Source: an uncultured bacterium (GTDB taxonomy: Bacteria > Actinomycetota > Coriobacteriia > Coriobacteriales > Coriobacteriaceae). From it: a DNA stretch of 64,000 bases. Positions 63,980 to 64,000 of the stretch are shown one piece after another. Under the pieces are notes generated by a model. It was not told the origin of the DNA. It was given only the letters and a program-made list of their open reading frames with translations, and searched no databases. The translations under genes and the position numbers were made by a program. Location of the stretch: the NCBI GenBank assembly GCA_905215525.1, contig CAJMQJ010000003.1:145427-209426 (forward strand), read 5' to 3'. The stretch's first letter is position 1. Each line of letters opens with the position of its first letter.

Positions 63980-64000
63980 TTCAAGTCATCCGACGGCTCG

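Overview
The window reads as chromosome of a high-GC gut Actinomycetota of the class Coriobacteriia, most likely Collinsella. This is my inference from gene content and style: a HisZ-HisG fusion, a one-chain CydDC-like exporter, a TsaB-RimI-TsaD fusion, phosphoketolase, and glycogen phosphorylase beside amylomaltase. I ran no database search.

Layout. 1-1.25 kb: minus-strand operon with a lone LarC C-terminal domain, a YfcE-type phosphoesterase and the start of mazG. 1.6-6.6 kb: plus-strand fused ABC exporter, a YgbA-like NO-response protein and a PHP-type histidinol phosphatase. 6.7-15 kb: minus-strand histidine operon hisZG-D-C-B-H-A-F-I-(75-aa gene)-E, with structured gaps inside it. 15-24.5 kb: AEC transporter, phosphoketolase with a LacI-type regulator and its operators, murB, a coiled-coil cell-wall hydrolase, galE.

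24.6-36.2 kb is an accessory island, more AT-rich than its surroundings. It holds remnants of IS3-, ISXO2/IS1595-, IS110- and IS21-like elements, an OLD/AAA-type ATPase paired with a Cys-rich protein carrying a possible PD-(D/E)XK motif (candidate defence pair), and a RiPP cluster. The RiPP cluster contains two 39-aa Cys-rich precursors not in the usual ORF size range, a radical SAM/SPASM maturase that appears frameshifted near its N-terminus, an ABC exporter, and a LanF-like ATPase with two permeases. An HTH/DUF2975 pair lies just upstream.

36.2-48.8 kb is alpha-glucan metabolism: malQ, glgP, a MalEFG/MsmX-type ABC importer, a TreR-like GntR regulator and a PTS EIICB-HAD fusion. A TTGTTTAAAC motif recurs at these promoters. 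48.9-64 kb is mostly core: prenyl synthase, peptidoglycan-binding protein, tRNA-Gln, an orphan JetD-like TOPRIM protein, cstA behind an attenuator-like leader, tsaBD/tsaE, uracil-DNA glycosylase, alr, nnrDE and acpS.

The most unusual feature is in the intergenic DNA. At least eight long perfect hairpins (31-42 bp arms) have stems of unrelated sequence but belong to two families with conserved loops. One family has an 11-nt loop. The other has a 68-70 nt structured loop with compensatory changes. Most sit a few bases past the stop codon of a minus-strand gene. Several shorter hairpins follow the same logic of variable stem and constant loop. One hairpin inside a dead transposase looks like a fold-back copy of coding sequence and may show how such hairpins arise.
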